From an uncultured Lachnospiraceae bacterium (GTDB lineage: Bacteria; Bacillota; Clostridia; Lachnospirales; Lachnospiraceae), in contig CACZBD010000003.1 in assembly GCA_902779305.1 (NCBI GenBank), positions 124,001-188,000 of the forward strand: a DNA stretch of 64,000 nt, written 5' to 3'. Below, piece by piece: positions 1-8,819 of this stretch. Below the pieces are notes generated by a model. That model worked only from the letters and a program-made list of their open reading frames with translations, searched no databases and was not told the origin of the DNA. The first letter of the stretch is position 1. Each line of letters opens with the position of its first letter. The position numbers were made by a program, and so were the translations under genes.

Positions 1-1
1 G

Positions 2-121
2 ACCAGCGCTTCGATCACACAGCTGAATGCCAATATGACGGATGTCGTCGGCGATGCGGATGAACTGTCCGAGATCTCCGCGCAGCTGAAAGAAAACGTT
101 GCATTCTTCAAGGTGGATTAA
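2..121 (+). CDS. C-terminal end of a methyl-accepting chemotaxis protein (cut by window edge)
   Basis: Only the last 39 codons and the TAA stop are present; the start lies before the window. The tail is a polar helix ending SAQLKENVAFFKVD. It closely parallels the end of the complete chemoreceptor at 8820-10826 ([14 protein letters not shown]), which is the basis of the call. The final helix of chemoreceptors belongs to the cytoplasmic four-helix signalling bundle that contacts CheA and CheW. No CheR/CheB docking pentapeptide follows. A strong intrinsic terminator lies about 50 bases downstream. The neighbouring flagellin fits a motility role. Confidence 0.75.
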   Translation, partial: TSASITQLNANMTDVVGDADELSEISAQLKENVAFFKVD

Positions 122-171
122 GTTAGATTTACCGGATGTAAACCCGATCAACCTGATCTTTCATAAACAAA

Positions 172-206
172 ACGGGAGTGGATCGTTCCGCTCCCGTTCT
201 TTCTGT
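172..206 (+). terminator. Intrinsic terminator after the chemoreceptor
   Basis: An 11-bp stem (172-182 with 187-197, one G-T pair) closes a TCGT loop and is followed by a T-rich tract. It ends the transcript of the upstream chemoreceptor. Confidence 0.85.
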
Positions 207-225
207 CCAAAAAGGAATATTCGGT

Positions 226-254
226 TTGCATGTTCCGGCCTCAGATAGTAATAT
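226..254 (+). promoter_or_regulatory. Probable sigma-A promoter for the zinc-ribbon membrane protein
   Basis: TTGCAT at 226-231 and TAATAT at 249-254 are separated by 17 bases, about 45 bases before the gene's Shine-Dalgarno site. Assigned by consensus only. Confidence 0.5.
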
Positions 255-304
255 ATTCACAGACAGTTACTCACCCGGATCAGACATGAAATGGAGGAAT
301 GACC

Positions 305-901
305 ATGGTTTGCACTTACTGTGGCACAACGATTGAAAACGGTATGACTTTCTGCAGCAACTGCGGAAACAGGATCAACATGCAGCCCGCAGCTGCCCCC
401 GCGCGAAAAATTGCGCCGCCCCAAAATGATCTGAATCCGGATCCGCCGGTCTTACTGTATCATGTAAGACCTGCAAGATTTGTATGGGGCGCGATCCTTC
501 TTGTTGTCGCGATCGTTGTGTTCTCCGTATCCATGTTGCCCTATCTGATGGCAACCTCATCCGGCTTTAACGAAGCAGAAGCCGCTCCGTTTCTGCTACT
601 CCCTCTGATCCTCTGTACGCTTCCTCTTCTGATCGGCTCGCTTTTGCTCATCTTCGGTTTTGTTAATGTTTCCAAAGTGAAACGCTTAAACCGGGAAATC
701 CTCTCAAGAGGCGCCTATGCAAAGGGGACCTGCTACAGATGCGGCGCAGGGATCAATGTACACATTTCGAAATTCCAACGGCACGGCAGATTTCCGAAAG
801 GTTTTATTTACTGCCCCGGATGCCGGATCCCGCTCACCATAGAACGGTTCACCGTTACCACATCCGCAAACGATATTCCCAAGGATCAGATGATGTACTG
901 A
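305..901 (+). CDS. Membrane protein with N- and C-terminal zinc ribbons, function unknown
   Basis: The protein starts with a CxxC...CxxC zinc ribbon (CTYC then CSNC), then a Pro/Ala linker. Two membrane helices follow at about residues 60-85 and 98-120, and a second ribbon sits near the C terminus (CYRC then YCPGC). Such zinc-ribbon membrane proteins are common in Firmicutes and mostly uncharacterised. The start is placed at 305 because GGAGG at 293-297 is well spaced for it; an ATG at 299 is too close. Its TGA directly abuts the flagellin stop on the other strand, with no intergenic base. I do not assign a function. Confidence 0.7.
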   Translation: MVCTYCGTTIENGMTFCSNCGNRINMQPAAAPARKIAPPQNDLNPDPPVLLYHVRPARFVWGAILLVVAIVVFSVSMLPYLMATSSGFNEAEAAPFLLLPLILCTLPLLIGSLLLIFGFVNVSKVKRLNREILSRGAYAKGTCYRCGAGINVHISKFQRHGRFPKGFIYCPGCRIPLTIERFTVTTSANDIPKDQMMY

Positions 902-3900
902 TCACTGCAACAGCTGCAGCGCCAGACTGTTATCCTGATTGGCCTGTGCCAGCATAGCCTGCCCTGCCTGTTTCAGGATCTCCAGTTTGGTATGTTCCAT
1001 CATCGCGGACACCATATCCGTATCCCGGATCCTGCTTTCTGCCGCCTGCATGTTCTCGGAAGTGTTGTTGTTTCTGTTGATCACATGCTCGATCGCATTC
1101 TGGCTCGCGCCGAAATAGGAACGCACCTCGGAAACCCTGTCAAGCGCACCCTGTACCCTGTTCAATGCTTTTCCCGCATATTTGATCTTCGAGATCGTTA
1201 CGGTATTGATCCCCAGGAACGCAGTGCTCATGGGCGGCCTTTCCAATTCTTTATTGTCATCGAGAACCGAGCTGAACTGCAGCCGGATCGATCTTTCCTC
1301 ATTCTCTCCGCTGTATTCGTTAAAGAACAGACTTCCTCTTGCAGTTCCGGAAAGGTCCGTGATCGGATGATTCCCCATTTTCTTGTGGGACAGCCTGAGC
1401 ACTCCGTCCTCCGTCCGTTCTGCCTTTACAGGCGCATTCTGCTCGGCCAGTAAATCGTTCAGCGCATGAAGGATCTCCTGCCCGGTATATTTTCCCGCAG
1501 GGATCTCTACGGTATAAGTCTGATCGTCCGTTGTAAAGGAAAGCGTATTCTTCCCTTCCTCGATCGTAATGCCCTGATCGATGTCCTTCACGCCCTCGAC
1601 ATACGCCGGCACCAGTTCCCCTGTAGTCTGGTAGAACACGCTGAACGCGGCATTTCCGCCAATCCCGTCGATCGTGTACTGCCCGGCGGAAGGCAGCGGC
1701 AGAGAGTTGGACAGTTTAAATGTCAGTACCTTGTCATTCTCCACACCCGCGACATTTGCGTTCGTTCCGCCGATCTTTACTTCGATCAGATTCGCCGAAA
1801 GCCCCTGTGCGGTCAGCTGTTCGTTCAGCTTTCCCTGGATCATCCGGGCAAGCGCATCCCCCTGATAGGTCCCCTCATCCAGTTTCATGGAAAAGGTCTT
1901 GTTCTGCGCATGTCCTCCCGCGTCCGTATAGGCAAAATCAAGGGTCAGCGTATCGTTGATATCTTCCTTGAGCGTGACGGGCTTATCCTTCACATTGCGC
2001 CGCCCGAGCGTATAAGGAAGCTGGTCCGAAGAAGCGACGTTGCTTCCGACGGTCGATGAATACCCCATCGTTTCCGTTCTCTCGGTAGTGGGGTTCATGA
2101 CCTTATCGTAAAAATCACCGAATGTCGGCGGGCTTGTCCTTGGCGTACTGTATCCCGGGATCCCGATCCTGCGAGAATACCCTGCTTCCTGTGCGCGGAT
2201 CAGGACGCCGCTTGAATTGACCGTTGCGGTCAACTCCCCGTTTCCGACCGCCTGATCCAGTTTGGACTGCAGTTCCGTCTGCAGCTGTTCATAGGAAGTA
2301 TAGGTCCCGGAAGCAACATTGACCGTTATCGTAGAATAAGAAGAATCCTTAAAATAATTGAACTGAAGCGTATTGTTCCACTCATCGATGATAAGCGGAT
2401 CGGATGCCGAGATGTTCAGATTCCCGCCGTCCATGGTGGCATGTCTTGTGGAATAATAGCCTGTGGTCGGTGAAGGCGGCGTCTGTACAACGGGCGTTCT
2501 GGTCTGTTCCACCAGTGTGGTGCCCGCAGAAGAGATCTTAAAACGTCTGCCGTCTTCTTTTGACTCCAGCCACAGATGATCGGTATCGTCAAAATAAGCC
2601 CTGAGCGCCGGGATCCTGGTCTCATTCTGTCCCCAGATCGAACGCATGGCGCTGTCCGAACCGCTGTCATAAGGAAGATACACGGAAGAACCGCTCCCCT
2701 TGTAATCGGATGTCAGTTTCAGATAATTTCCCGTATAAGATGCGGTCACGCCTTCCAGTTTCTCATTCAGTTCCGTAAGAAGGCCCGCCCTCGAGTAGGT
2801 TCCGGGCGTCAGATAAACGGTTTTTCCCGTGCCGTTAACGGAATAGCGGAATGCATTTTTGCCGTCTTCGATCGTTACGCTTTCTTTTACCGGAACATTT
2901 CCTGCAGTTGTGGATCCTGCCGCGGTCAGATCGCCGTACAGTTTAGGGGAGACACTTCCGCCCGAAGCAGAGGAATAACCGATCGAAACACTTCTGCCCG
3001 TGTCCGCTGTTGTCAGCTTCAGACGGTACTTTCCGCTGTAGGACACCGCCGAGGCCGTAACCGGGATATTCTGTTCCCGCATGCACTGGGTCAGCATGTT
3101 GGCAAACGAAGCACCGCTTCCGTTTGAAAGCGCTTTCAGCGTCACGGTCTGCTGCACATCATTTAAGGTAAAGACAAAGGTATCACCGGCCTGAATATTG
3201 ATCCCGGAAGTCGGGATCAACGCATTCGTTGCGCTCAGAACTTCCGCCGGACCTCTTGTGGTCTGCATTTCCCTTAAGAAGCCGCTGTTATCCGTTGTAC
3301 AGTAAATGGAGGTATCCTCACCTGGTTGTTCCGTCCCGTATGCATCCACCAGTCTTGAAGTAAGGACCACATCCGTTCCCGAAACCCGGACCGTTGCCCC
3401 ACCGAAGTTCTGTCCAAACGCGGCATCGATCTTTTGCTGCAGCGCTGTTGCAAACGAAGCGCGCGTATAAGTACCGTGGTCAAATTTCAGCGTGACCTCG
3501 TTACCGTTCAGCCTGAGTTTCAGTTCATCCGTCCCGGTGCCGAGCGTGAAACTGTCTTTGACTTTCATCTGGATCGATGCCGGCGTATTGGATGTATAGT
3601 TTGTTCCGGCCTGTCCTTCGACACCGCTGTAGGTGGTTGTCCCATGTTTGTTGTATGTGACAGCGGTAAAACTCTCGGTTCCTCTTTGATTGCCGGAAAA
3701 ATTATGATCATATCCGCTTGTTCTGGACTCCGAATATTGAATATCGGAAAATCTGGAAACGCCTTCCGTTGCATCGATCTTATCGATGATCTGCTGATGT
3801 GTTACCGCATTCCCGACAGGCAGTTCCAGATTCCGGCTTAAGGTGCCGTCAAGGGATTCCACCCGGATGATCTTTTCGCTTTCCGAGATGGATGTCGGAT

Positions 3901-5842
3901 CCGGAAATACCCGGTCGAGCCTGTTGGATGTCTGATCCAGAACTTTTGTATCCAGTCTGTAGGAAGTCGTGAACAGATCCTGATACCCGGTGTTGCCCGA
4001 AACGCTTGTCGCGCTTAAGTTTACGATCTGCGCGGACTTGTCTGCGGTCAGCGTCAGCCGGTTCGAAGAATCGAGCGAAGCCGTGATCTTTCCGGAATAA
4101 ACGCCGAGATCCGCATTGGAAAGTGCCGTGTTTACGGCATTTTTTACGGCAGTTGCCGAAGAATAGGTGCCCGCGGCAAGCGTGATGTTATAAGAAGCCG
4201 AACCGATCCGCAGCGCAAAAGTATCGTTTTTTGTTGCTTCAACCGTCAGGGGTAGATTCGTATAAGTACCGTTAGTGAAAGCCTTCGCGCCGGTATCGAC
4301 CGGAAGGCGGTCCGGTGTGCCCTCATTGGTGACCGTCGCCTGCTGCGTATAGACATTGTATTTACGCGTAACAAAAAGTGTATCGAATGCAGTTGAAGAA
4401 TTCCTGACGATCCCGACATCGCTGGAAGCGCCGTCGATCCTGGATTCGATCTTCAGTTTTGCAAAGTTGCCTTCATTTTGCGTGGCGGCGGTAAGCGACA
4501 GGCCGTGATCCGCAAACAGCGCATTTAATTTCAAAGCCATCTCGCCGGATGTATACCGGCCCTCAGGGATCGTGACCGTCGTCGCATTCTCCGCGCCGTT
4601 TGCCTTGAATGCCAGGGTGTCGTTGACACCGCTTACGATCTGATAGGATCCGTGCTCTACATCGCGCCCGTTCTGATAGGAACTTGTCGGCAACACCGCT
4701 CCCCCGGTAAAGGTCCCGCGGGTCAGACTGACATTTCCGTGAAAGACATTGTCATAGAAGATCGAAGTGTATTTCGGCGACCCGCTGTCGATCTGGAACA
4801 TGTTCCCCTTAAACTGGGAAATGATACAGTCTTCACCGGAAAGCATGATTCCGGTACCGTACTTTTTGGCGGTAACATCGGTATCCGCAAGTTCGTCGTT
4901 CAAGAGGCCGATCAGCTGTTCACGGTTGTACCAGCCCTGCGCAAGCGTCAGGTCTTTTGTGGTCCTGTTCCCGGAGAAATCCTCGATCACAAAACTCAAG
5001 TGGTCGTTTTTGCCGGTTTTGATCTGCAGTCTGGAATCGTCTGTCGGAAAGATCGTTGTGCCGATCAGCGCACCGGCAGACCCGCCCTGGTATGTTTTGT
5101 TCAGCAGAGAAGACAACCCTCCCGAAACCGACTCGATGCTGACGCCTCCTTCGAGGTTTGCATTAAAAGTTCCCTTATCCGTATATTCAAAATGAAGCTT
5201 CGGTTTCACGGCAAGTGCAGAATCCGCAATGGCATCGTCGATCTCATCCGCAAGTTCCTGTGTCGTATATCTTCCTTCCGGCACCGTCAGTGTGACCGAA
5301 ACCGGCGGATCGTCCTGCTTTTCCCGGTAGGAGATCACAAGCGTGTTCTCGGGGGAATACACATCATGCATCGCATCATGCGGCCAGCTGATGTTCCCTT
5401 CCACCTGATAAAAGGTGGGCTCATGCCTCGAAAAGATCTCCATGGTATTGAATTGTGTGTTTTGGGTAATGTTGTCGATCTGACTCTGAAGCTGGTCGAA
5501 CTCGGCCTCCATGGCCGCACGGTCCTCATCGGTGTAGATTCCGTTTAGGGACTGCACGGAAAGTTCTGTCATCCTGTGCAGCATCGCATGCACTTCATCC
5601 AATGCGCCGTCGCCGATCTGCACCCAGGATACGCCATCCTGCGCATTTTTTGTGCCCTGATTCAGTCCGCGGATCTGCGCACGCATTTTTTCCGAGATCA
5701 CAAGTCCTGCCGCATCATCTGCCGCGCGGTTGATCCTGTATCCGGATGAAAGGCGTTCCGTGGTCTTTTTGTCTTTCCTGTCGGTGATCCCGAACTGACG
5801 CTGCGCATTCATGGCAGCAAGGTTATGCGCCACTATGATCAT
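902..5842 (-). CDS. Giant flagellin (1,646 residues) with about eleven repeated central modules
   Basis: Residues 1-140 are a standard flagellin D0/D1 start, with TERLSSGYRINRAADDAAGL and the helix around HRMTELSVQSLNG. Residues 1545-1646 are the matching C-terminal helices, ending AQANQDNSLALQLLQ. Flagellins polymerise into the secreted filament through these ends. The centre (about 150-1530) is far longer than usual; family members are commonly 250-550 residues. It carries a recurring module of the form (N/K)DTL.F...G...T..L..GTYT....L...LN..L. Copies begin near residues 165, 278, 406, 538, 656 (weak), 762, 886, 994, 1156, 1295 and 1430. This resembles the Flagellin_IN type of insert. AGGAAGGGG lies seven bases before the ATG. 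No FliC chaperone or filament gene is adjacent. Confidence 0.9.
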   Translation of the reverse strand: MIIVAHNLAAMNAQRQFGITDRKDKKTTERLSSGYRINRAADDAAGLVISEKMRAQIRGLNQGTKNAQDGVSWVQIGDGALDEVHAMLHRMTELSVQSLNGIYTDEDRAAMEAEFDQLQSQIDNITQNTQFNTMEIFSRHEPTFYQVEGNISWPHDAMHDVYSPENTLVISYREKQDDPPVSVTLTVPEGRYTTQELADEIDDAIADSALAVKPKLHFEYTDKGTFNANLEGGVSIESVSGGLSSLLNKTYQGGSAGALIGTTIFPTDDSRLQIKTGKNDHLSFVIEDFSGNRTTKDLTLAQGWYNREQLIGLLNDELADTDVTAKKYGTGIMLSGEDCIISQFKGNMFQIDSGSPKYTSIFYDNVFHGNVSLTRGTFTGGAVLPTSSYQNGRDVEHGSYQIVSGVNDTLAFKANGAENATTVTIPEGRYTSGEMALKLNALFADHGLSLTAATQNEGNFAKLKIESRIDGASSDVGIVRNSSTAFDTLFVTRKYNVYTQQATVTNEGTPDRLPVDTGAKAFTNGTYTNLPLTVEATKNDTFALRIGSASYNITLAAGTYSSATAVKNAVNTALSNADLGVYSGKITASLDSSNRLTLTADKSAQIVNLSATSVSGNTGYQDLFTTSYRLDTKVLDQTSNRLDRVFPDPTSISESEKIIRVESLDGTLSRNLELPVGNAVTHQQIIDKIDATEGVSRFSDIQYSESRTSGYDHNFSGNQRGTESFTAVTYNKHGTTTYSGVEGQAGTNYTSNTPASIQMKVKDSFTLGTGTDELKLRLNGNEVTLKFDHGTYTRASFATALQQKIDAAFGQNFGGATVRVSGTDVVLTSRLVDAYGTEQPGEDTSIYCTTDNSGFLREMQTTRGPAEVLSATNALIPTSGINIQAGDTFVFTLNDVQQTVTLKALSNGSGASFANMLTQCMREQNIPVTASAVSYSGKYRLKLTTADTGRSVSIGYSSASGGSVSPKLYGDLTAAGSTTAGNVPVKESVTIEDGKNAFRYSVNGTGKTVYLTPGTYSRAGLLTELNEKLEGVTASYTGNYLKLTSDYKGSGSSVYLPYDSGSDSAMRSIWGQNETRIPALRAYFDDTDHLWLESKEDGRRFKISSAGTTLVEQTRTPVVQTPPSPTTGYYSTRHATMDGGNLNISASDPLIIDEWNNTLQFNYFKDSSYSTITVNVASGTYTSYEQLQTELQSKLDQAVGNGELTATVNSSGVLIRAQEAGYSRRIGIPGYSTPRTSPPTFGDFYDKVMNPTTERTETMGYSSTVGSNVASSDQLPYTLGRRNVKDKPVTLKEDINDTLTLDFAYTDAGGHAQNKTFSMKLDEGTYQGDALARMIQGKLNEQLTAQGLSANLIEVKIGGTNANVAGVENDKVLTFKLSNSLPLPSAGQYTIDGIGGNAAFSVFYQTTGELVPAYVEGVKDIDQGITIEEGKNTLSFTTDDQTYTVEIPAGKYTGQEILHALNDLLAEQNAPVKAERTEDGVLRLSHKKMGNHPITDLSGTARGSLFFNEYSGENEERSIRLQFSSVLDDNKELERPPMSTAFLGINTVTISKIKYAGKALNRVQGALDRVSEVRSYFGASQNAIEHVINRNNNTSENMQAAESRIRDTDMVSAMMEHTKLEILKQAGQAMLAQANQDNSLALQLLQ

Positions 5843-5933
5843 AGGCGTGCCCCTTCCTGTGTTTCTGCCGATTCCTGACGAACGTGGTTGTCCGCAACGA
5901 AAAATGTCACATTGCGATTTTTATGCTACTATT

Positions 5934-5962
5934 ATTGTACACAACCGCCGGGAATAATGCAA
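5934..5962 (-). promoter_or_regulatory. Possible sigma-A promoter of the flagellin gene
   Basis: On the minus strand TTGCAT (5957-5962) and TACAAT (5934-5939, preceded by TG) are 17 bases apart. This would give a leader of about 85 bases. No convincing sigma-28 site (TAAA, about 15 bases, CCGATAT) was found in the 120 bases upstream, which is unusual for a flagellin. Confidence 0.4.
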
Positions 5963-5963
5963 T

Positions 5964-6728
5964 CTATGCCGGCCTTTTTCCGATAACGCTGATGATCTCT
6001 TCATCGGCGGCCTGCGGATAAAGCGAGCGGACCTGCGTAAAGATCTTTTCCCAGGATGTTTCCGGGGTTTCATAGTAAGCGTTTGTCACCTTCTCATACC
6101 CCCAGAGCGCTTCCGGCGTCAGCAGGATCGAAACCGGCATGCCGTAAGCCTCGCCCTTTTTATTCACTCTTCTTTGAAAATCGGCGATCACCAGATAAGT
6201 CTGCATCTGCAGAGCGGTGATCGTGCCGGGAAAATTCTTTTCACCGCCTTTTCCGAAGCCGGCCTTCTTCTTAAGGTCCGTCGACAGGATCCTCTCGTCC
6301 TTAAAAGTCAAGTCCCCGTCTTCATCCGTTCCCGTAAGATAGTCCATGATCTTCTTTTCCCTACGGCTTGCAAGCCCGTCTTCCCAGCGCGCGTCAAAAT
6401 CATATCCGTTTCTTCTGCAGTTCACAAAATACGGCAGCCAATCCAAACTGATAAATCCTGCCTTGTTCCCGAAGAATTTACCGTAGGCGACCCGGTGGCT
6501 TGCCGCGATGATCTCCCTCCACTCCCAGGGATCCTCCTGCCTGTTTCCGCTCCACCAGAAGTCAGGAGCCGTATGTTCCTCCGCGGAAAAACCTTCCACT
6601 TCATTTCCGAATAAAGGCAGAAACCCGATCTCGTTGATCCAGTTTACCAGTTCCTCCCAGGTCCGGATCCTGTAAGGGTTGTCCCAGTCAAGTCCTTTCA
6701 TGATCCATACGCCGTTTTCCACCGACAT
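5964..6728 (-). CDS. Uncharacterised protein, probably of the AlkZ-related family
   Basis: A 254-residue soluble protein rich in Trp and aromatic residues, with RIRTWEELVNWINEIGFLPLF near the start, a WWSG motif and KIMDYL. From memory this matches a clostridial family often labelled AlkZ-related (distantly like a DNA glycosylase winged-helix protein). No catalytic residues can be identified by eye, so the function is open. A near-perfect Shine-Dalgarno site, GGAGGTGA, lies six bases before the ATG. The gene ends just inside the presumed flagellin promoter. A separate minus-strand gene follows upstream with about 30 bases between them. Confidence 0.5.
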   Translation of the reverse strand: MSVENGVWIMKGLDWDNPYRIRTWEELVNWINEIGFLPLFGNEVEGFSAEEHTAPDFWWSGNRQEDPWEWREIIAASHRVAYGKFFGNKAGFISLDWLPYFVNCRRNGYDFDARWEDGLASRREKKIMDYLTGTDEDGDLTFKDERILSTDLKKKAGFGKGGEKNFPGTITALQMQTYLVIADFQRRVNKKGEAYGMPVSILLTPEALWGYEKVTNAYYETPETSWEKIFTQVRSLYPQAADEEIISVIGKRPA

Positions 6729-6760
6729 CTGAATTCACCTCCGAAAGTTTATTACGGCTG

Positions 6761-7630
6761 TTAATGAATTGCATTTTCTTTTGAAGCGTTCTTCAAAACA
6801 GCATCCGAAACAGCCACCGAAGCCAATAGTTCCTCCGTGATCCCCGAGATTGAAGCGGCTTCCTCTTTACTCATTCCACGATCAATACATTTTTTGTATA
6901 TCTGTACAATGGCTTCCGCTCTGCCCTCTGCTCTTTCCTCTGCACGGAATATCTTTTCGCGTGCTTCAAAAGTCATATCGATCGTCATGGCATTGATCAC
7001 CTCCGTTCCGCGTTCCTTGAGAAATTTTTCCAAAATATGATTTTGGATGCATTCCTCAATAGCCTTTTCCACAGGATGTTCTTCTTTTCCATTTTCATAT
7101 CTTCTGACAGTTTCAATAAAGCTTGTATACTCATCAAGCACTTTGCATTGCAGCATCTCATTCTGTCCCGGATTGATATTGTAGACCGTGCAGATCAGTT
7201 CCAACTGCGGTCTCTCATCTGTATGTGAATATGCCGATGACAACTTCAGATCTTCCTTGGACGGACGGCTGCGTGGTCCGTTATAAAACACTGCGAACTT
7301 CGGTGCAGGAAGCGTGATGAGTCTGCTGCCGAACAGATCCTTTCTTTCAAAAAAGCCCTTGAATATGTCCACCACATAAAGCAGTGACCGTAAAGGCATA
7401 TTCGGATTGTAACTGGACTGGTGCTCATAAATGCTCACGTTCATATCAATGATGAACGCTGCATCATTCCGGATCGAGAGTGAAATGGATTTCTCAAGCC
7501 TGCACATTTCCACCTGTTCCGGGTCTTCATATGATGATCCGTTTAATGCATTGTATACCGCCAGTGCATTCTCTTTGTCTTCCATCAACATGGAAAAGAC
7601 ATCGCTCTTATACTCTCTGTTTTCTGCCAT
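6761..7630 (-). CDS. Rpn-family recombination-promoting nuclease / PD-(D/E)XK transposase-like protein
   Basis: A 289-residue protein of the Rpn/YhgA-like type. It has an N-terminal PD-(D/E)XK-like fold with an aspartate in FIIDMNVSIYEHQSSYN and the usual RSLLYVVDIFKG segment. A charged C-terminal helix follows (REKIFRAEERAEGRAEA), then a short helical tail with GMSKEEAASISGI. Rpn proteins are DNA endonucleases that raise RecA-independent recombination, often found in many copies per genome. The start at 7630 is preceded by AAGGAGG at ideal spacing; an in-frame ATG at 7675 has no such site. Base composition is more AT-rich than the neighbours, which suggests acquisition. No transposon ends are visible. 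Confidence 0.75.
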   Translation of the reverse strand: MAENREYKSDVFSMLMEDKENALAVYNALNGSSYEDPEQVEMCRLEKSISLSIRNDAAFIIDMNVSIYEHQSSYNPNMPLRSLLYVVDIFKGFFERKDLFGSRLITLPAPKFAVFYNGPRSRPSKEDLKLSSAYSHTDERPQLELICTVYNINPGQNEMLQCKVLDEYTSFIETVRRYENGKEEHPVEKAIEECIQNHILEKFLKERGTEVINAMTIDMTFEAREKIFRAEERAEGRAEAIVQIYKKCIDRGMSKEEAASISGITEELLASVAVSDAVLKNASKENAIH

Positions 7631-7917
7631 ATGATCCCTCCTTTTACAGCATGTGATCCATGCAAAATGCTTCAAGCAGGAATCTGTATGGTGTATATCT
7701 CAAGAATCCCTGCTTTATGAATATGAAATGTGTTGGGTAAGCATAGATTCCTGAAAAGTGTCAACAGAAATGTGTCTATATGTTCTGAATGTGAGCCGCG
7801 CATCAAAAGATGATACACGGAATGTGAATTTATGCTTAATGTTACTGTAGCAAATGCAATATCAATCTGCAAGAACTATTTTGCTTGATTCTTCCGAAAT
7901 TAGCACGGATCTTATAC
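7631..7917. other. Intergenic stretch without a recognisable gene
   Basis: About 290 AT-rich bases between the Rpn gene and the membrane phosphatase-like gene. The only open frame on either strand of note (minus, 7672-7872) has no ribosome site and no recognisable protein character. It may hold the Rpn promoter, but I could not pick one. Confidence 0.5.
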
Positions 7918-8565
7918 TCAATTTAAAAATTTCACAACCAGAAATCCCGTCTCTGCCACAAGCACCGATCCAAAAAGATCCAAAATAAGATGCTGCCTGA
8001 CAAACAGGGTGCTTAAGATCACCAGAATGCTCATGATCGTCATCGCGCTCTTGTATCCCCTGCCCCGTTTCATTTCAAGCGCCGTCCGCAGGCAGATATA
8101 ACTTTCCAGACAGTGATTGGACGGAAACAGATTCGTCGGAGCATCGATCCTGTAGAGCAACGCAGTCAATTGACTAAACGGGTCAATTCCCGTGATCGTT
8201 CCTCTGACCATGATCGTCGGTAAGAGCACATAGCATACGCAAATGATCAGCCTTGAAACCATCTCCGCGCCGATGACCTTATAGCAATAATCCCTTCCGG
8301 ATCTTGCAACCGTGATATAGCATACGATCCACTGCGCGTATGCGGACAGGTAAGGAATGATAAAGACCGGAAGGAACGGGATCTTCGCATCAAGCGAGAC
8401 CGAAATATCATAGTGCTTCATCCCGCCCGTCATCCGTCCGGTCAAAAAATAGACCACCACATTCAAAAGCAGCATGGAAAGCAGCGGCACAAGGGCATAT
8501 TGCGGAACAAGGCCCGTTTCTTTCAGGTTTTTGAACTTTTTATGATCCGTCGTTTCTGTCTGCAC
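7918..8565 (-). CDS. Membrane PAP2-like (phosphatidic acid phosphatase type 2) protein
   Basis: A 215-residue integral membrane protein with about six hydrophobic helices. It shows two of the three PAP2 phosphatase motifs: FPSNHCLES (general form PSGH) and VRQHLILDLFG (general form SR.....H...D). The first motif, K......RP, is not obvious, so the enzyme may be a relative such as an inositol-phosphotransferase-like member rather than a lipid phosphatase. Such proteins remove phosphate from lipids or isoprenyl carriers at the membrane. The start is a GTG with GGAG eight bases upstream. It is transcribed divergently from the chemoreceptor gene. Confidence 0.65.
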   Translation of the reverse strand: MQTETTDHKKFKNLKETGLVPQYALVPLLSMLLLNVVVYFLTGRMTGGMKHYDISVSLDAKIPFLPVFIIPYLSAYAQWIVCYITVARSGRDYCYKVIGAEMVSRLIICVCYVLLPTIMVRGTITGIDPFSQLTALLYRIDAPTNLFPSNHCLESYICLRTALEMKRGRGYKSAMTIMSILVILSTLFVRQHLILDLFGSVLVAETGFLVVKFLN

Positions 8566-8703
8566 TCCGCCCTCTCCTGCAGCAAGCTTTATCCTGCATT
8601 CAGTGTATGCTTTTTACCGCTTTTAATCAATCCGGATTCCTTATAAAAATCATTCTGCCATGATTTTTACCGAATTGTTTGTTTGGTTTCCTTTTTACGT
8701 TAA

Positions 8704-8748
8704 ATTGTCAGAAAAATACTTTGAAATTTTCTGACAATGTCGTATAAT
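8704..8748 (+). promoter_or_regulatory. Chemoreceptor promoter overlapped by a perfect 12-bp inverted repeat
   Basis: TTGAAA (8721-8726) and TATAAT (8743-8748) are 16 bases apart. ATTGTCAGAAAA (8704-8715) and its exact complement TTTTCTGACAAT (8727-8738) flank and enter the promoter, leaving 11 bases between arms. The position suggests a repressor operator. It has no T-run and sits before the start site, so it is not a terminator for this gene. Confidence 0.6.
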
Positions 8749-8819
8749 TTAGATACGTGACAAAATGACCGGGGGGATTTCGGATCATGAGTCAAAAAAG
8801 AGGAGAAAGGAATCTTAAA

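Noticed and set aside
5843..5963. Sigma-28 promoter or c-di-GMP riboswitch before the flagellin
   Set aside because: No CCGATAT-type -10 with TAAA spacing and no GEMM-like core was found; only a sigma-A-like site fits.
7672..7872. Small open frame upstream of the Rpn gene
   Set aside because: No Shine-Dalgarno site, ordinary base composition for non-coding DNA here, no protein features.
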